This document shows, in pieces, positions 5,396 to 6,828 of a DNA stretch of 6,828 nucleotides (position 1 is its first letter; the number at the start of each line of letters is the position of its first letter). Made by a program: the position numbers and the translations under genes. The notes beneath the pieces are model-generated. The model did not search any database, was not told where the DNA came from, and saw only the letters and a program-made list of their open reading frames with translations. Origin of the DNA: Gemmatimonadota bacterium (GTDB taxonomy: Bacteria > Gemmatimonadota > Gemmatimonadetes > Palauibacterales > Palauibacteraceae); contig JAOTWC010000079.1 of the NCBI GenBank assembly GCA_029863105.1, forward strand, positions 1-6,828, read 5' to 3'.

Positions 5396-6828
5396 TCAGG
5401 ATTCTTCCTCCTGAGCCTCGTCTGCGGCGTCACCTTCGCCGTCACCGGCCTCGGCTCCGGTTTCGGCTTCCTGTGCTTCTTCCAACTCGGCCTCGACCTC
5501 AGCCGAATCCGTCTCGGCCTCCGGAGCCGGCACGGCCTCAGCCTCCGGTGCCTGTTTCGTGCCGAGATCCGTTGAGACCTCCCCGTCACCCTGTCCGTCC
5601 TCGTCGGCGGGAGAGTGGATCACCTCGATGAGAGGCCTGTCCCTGATCTCGTCCGACAGTACGGTGACAGCCAGTACGATGCGCCGGTTGATTGGATCGG
5701 ACTCGATGACTTTCAGTTCGAGCCGGTCGCCTTCAACGAACTTGGCCGCCGGATCTTCAAGCTCTTCCTCGACACCCAGGTGACTGATCGGCACGAAGCC
5801 TTCGACGTCCTGCCCGAGATCTACGACGACTCCCTTGTCGAGCAACCGCACCACCGAACCGTTCCACTCCGTATCCGGCACATATTGCTGCGAGAGTTCG
5901 TACCAGGGATCCTCGCTGGTCTGCTTGAGACCCAACGAAATCCGCTTCTGCTCCGGGTCGATGTTGAGGACGACGACCTCGACTTCTTCGCCCTTTCGCA
6001 CGATCTCCGAAGGATGCTGCACGCGTCGCGTCCAGCTCATGTCGGAAATGTGCACCAGACCATCGATGCCCGGCTCAACTTCCACGAACGCACCGAACGA
6101 AGTGAGATTGCGCACGATGCCGTTGATCTTCGAGGCGGGCGGGTACTTGGCCGGGAGGGCCAACCAGGGATCTTCCTCGGTCTGTTTCATGCCGAGAGAA
6201 ATCTTCTTCTCCTCCTCGTCGACGCGCAGGACCACGCACTCGACCTCATCATTGATCGACAGCAGCTGCGAAGGATGGCGAACGTTTCGAGTCCAGCTCA
6301 TTTCAGAGATATGGACAAGCCCCTCAACGCCCTTCTCCAGTTCGATGAACGCGCCGTAATTCGTGATCGATACCACGCGCCCGCGGACCCGGCTTCCGAC
6401 CGGGTACTTCGCCGCCACATCTTCCCACGGGTACGCTTCGAGCTGCTTCAAGCCCAGCGATATGCGCTCCCGGTCCCAGTCGATGTCCAGGATTTTGATT
6501 TCCAGTTCGTCGCCGATCTGACAGACTTCCGACGGATGGCCGATTCTGCCCCACGACATGTCGGTGATATGGAGCAGGCCGTCCATCCCGCCCAGGTCGA
6601 TGAACGCACCGAAGTCGGTGATGTTCTTCACGACTCCCTTTCGGACCTGTCCGACCGCCAGCTCTTCCTTCAGCTCGTCGCGCTTGCCCGCCCGTTCCTC
6701 CTCCAGGATGACCCGACGACTCACTACGATGTTTCTCCGCCGCTTGTTCAGCTTGAGAATCTTGAAGTCGTATTCCTTGCCGATGAGGTCGTCGACGTTC
6801 GGCACTCGCCGCAGGGCGATCTGGGATC
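5396..6828 (-). CDS. rpsA: 30S ribosomal protein S1, C-terminal part (5' end beyond right window edge)
   Basis: RNA-binding protein of the small subunit that brings structured mRNAs to the ribosome. The frame is open to the right edge; 476 residues are visible. The GTG at 6803-6805 is an internal Val, because in-frame residues before it (SQIALRR) match the end of S1 domain 2, so domain 1 and most of domain 2 are missing. In visible numbering, domain 3 spans about 59-127, domain 4 144-214, domain 5 231-301 and domain 6 318-387. Domains 3-5 have the OB-fold signature (GAF-I/V-E/D, then GLxHIS/TxMSW) and end in ISLGLKQ or a close variant followed by PW. Domain 6 is degenerate (DKGVVVDL, EGFVPISHLG), as in other six-domain S1 proteins. 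After residue 388 comes an ~89-residue tail; its last 69 residues hold 27 Asp/Glu and one Lys. The gene ends with TGA at 5396-5398. The lipoprotein gene follows on the same strand after 26 nt, with the hairpin between them. Confidence 0.97.
   Translation of the reverse strand, partial: SQIALRRVPNVDDLIGKEYDFKILKLNKRRRNIVVSRRVILEEERAGKRDELKEELAVGQVRKGVVKNITDFGAFIDLGGMDGLLHITDMSWGRIGHPSEVCQIGDELEIKILDIDWDRERISLGLKQLEAYPWEDVAAKYPVGSRVRGRVVSITNYGAFIELEKGVEGLVHISEMSWTRNVRHPSQLLSINDEVECVVLRVDEEEKKISLGMKQTEEDPWLALPAKYPPASKINGIVRNLTSFGAFVEVEPGIDGLVHISDMSWTRRVQHPSEIVRKGEEVEVVVLNIDPEQKRISLGLKQTSEDPWYELSQQYVPDTEWNGSVVRLLDKGVVVDLGQDVEGFVPISHLGVEEELEDPAAKFVEGDRLELKVIESDPINRRIVLAVTVLSDEIRDRPLIEVIHSPADEDGQGDGEVSTDLGTKQAPEAEAVPAPEAETDSAEVEAELEEAQEAETGAEAGDGEGDAADEAQEEES
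5397..5412 (-). promoter_or_regulatory. AGGAGG with a CTG overlapping the rpsA stop (possible ribosome-binding site of the lipoprotein gene)
   Basis: A perfect AGGAGG (5407-5412) lies 7 nt upstream of a CTG (5397-5399) that is in frame with the lipoprotein gene and overlaps the rpsA TGA as CTGA. There is no stop between this CTG and the lipoprotein coding sequence. The AGGAGG also encodes Gln-Glu-Glu of the acidic S1 tail, so it may be chance. It would serve poorly for the GTG at 5367-5369, about 37 nt away. Confidence 0.3.
5666..6652 (-). repeat. rpsA: Tandem S1 domain repeats within rpsA (domains 3-6)
   Basis: Four repeats with a period of 85-87 codons (255-261 bp). The first three are close at DNA as well as protein level, for example the segments coding HISEMSWTRNV and HISDMSWTRRV near 6283-6310 and 6024-6055. 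The fourth is diverged. This is protein-domain repetition, not a mobile or regulatory repeat. Confidence 0.85.

Noticed and set aside
4044..5414. Open frame of 456 codons on the plus strand, opposite the lipoprotein gene
   Set aside because: Arg/Pro/His-rich, low-complexity composition typical of antisense reading; no domain. The minus-strand frame has a signal, a lipobox and a known fold.
6803..6805. GTG as the start of rpsA
   Set aside because: Residues encoded upstream in the same frame (SQIALRR) match S1 domain 2, and starting here would remove domains 1 and 2.

Overview
The window is one continuous run of five genes, all on the minus strand, in GC-rich DNA with strong G/C preference at third codon positions. 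Reading in the direction of transcription (right to left): (1) ribosomal protein S1 (rpsA, its 5' part lies beyond the right edge); (2) a lipoprotein with a helical-repeat N-terminal half and a type-1 periplasmic-binding fold in the C-terminal half, like penicillin-binding-protein activators of the LpoA type; (3) an acyl-CoA carboxylase carboxyltransferase subunit, probably propionyl-CoA specific (pccB type); (4) its biotin carboxylase partner (accC/pccA type, without a biotin-carrier domain); (5) the first 167 residues of a TrmA/RlmD-family 4Fe-4S RNA uracil-5-methyltransferase, cut by the left edge.

The spacing suggests an operon or two back-to-back transcription units. There are 26 nt between rpsA and the lipoprotein gene and 28 nt between the lipoprotein gene and pccB. 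pccB and accC overlap by one base (TGATG), and accC and the methyltransferase gene overlap by four bases (GTGA). A strong GC-rich hairpin lies 32 nt past the rpsA stop. It may end or attenuate rpsA transcription, and it falls inside the first codons of the lipoprotein gene as it would normally be called, so the start of that gene is uncertain.

The three groups of function are translation and rRNA modification (S1, methyltransferase), envelope biology (lipoprotein), and propionyl-CoA metabolism (carboxyltransferase plus biotin carboxylase, feeding methylmalonyl-CoA). No biotin carboxyl carrier protein is visible, so it must be encoded elsewhere for the carboxylase to work.

The organism is a GC-rich Gram-negative-type (probably diderm) bacterium. 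The separate 501-residue biotin carboxylase, the substrate-binding-like lipoprotein and the long acidic S1 tail would fit Gemmatimonadota or a neighbouring phylum, but this is an impression from family features, not a demonstrated assignment. I see no mobile element, CRISPR array, tRNA, rRNA or phage gene, and no stretch above 300 bases without a gene. I do not see a clearly novel system. The most unusual points are the rpsA/lipoprotein junction and the carrier-less carboxylase gene pair.
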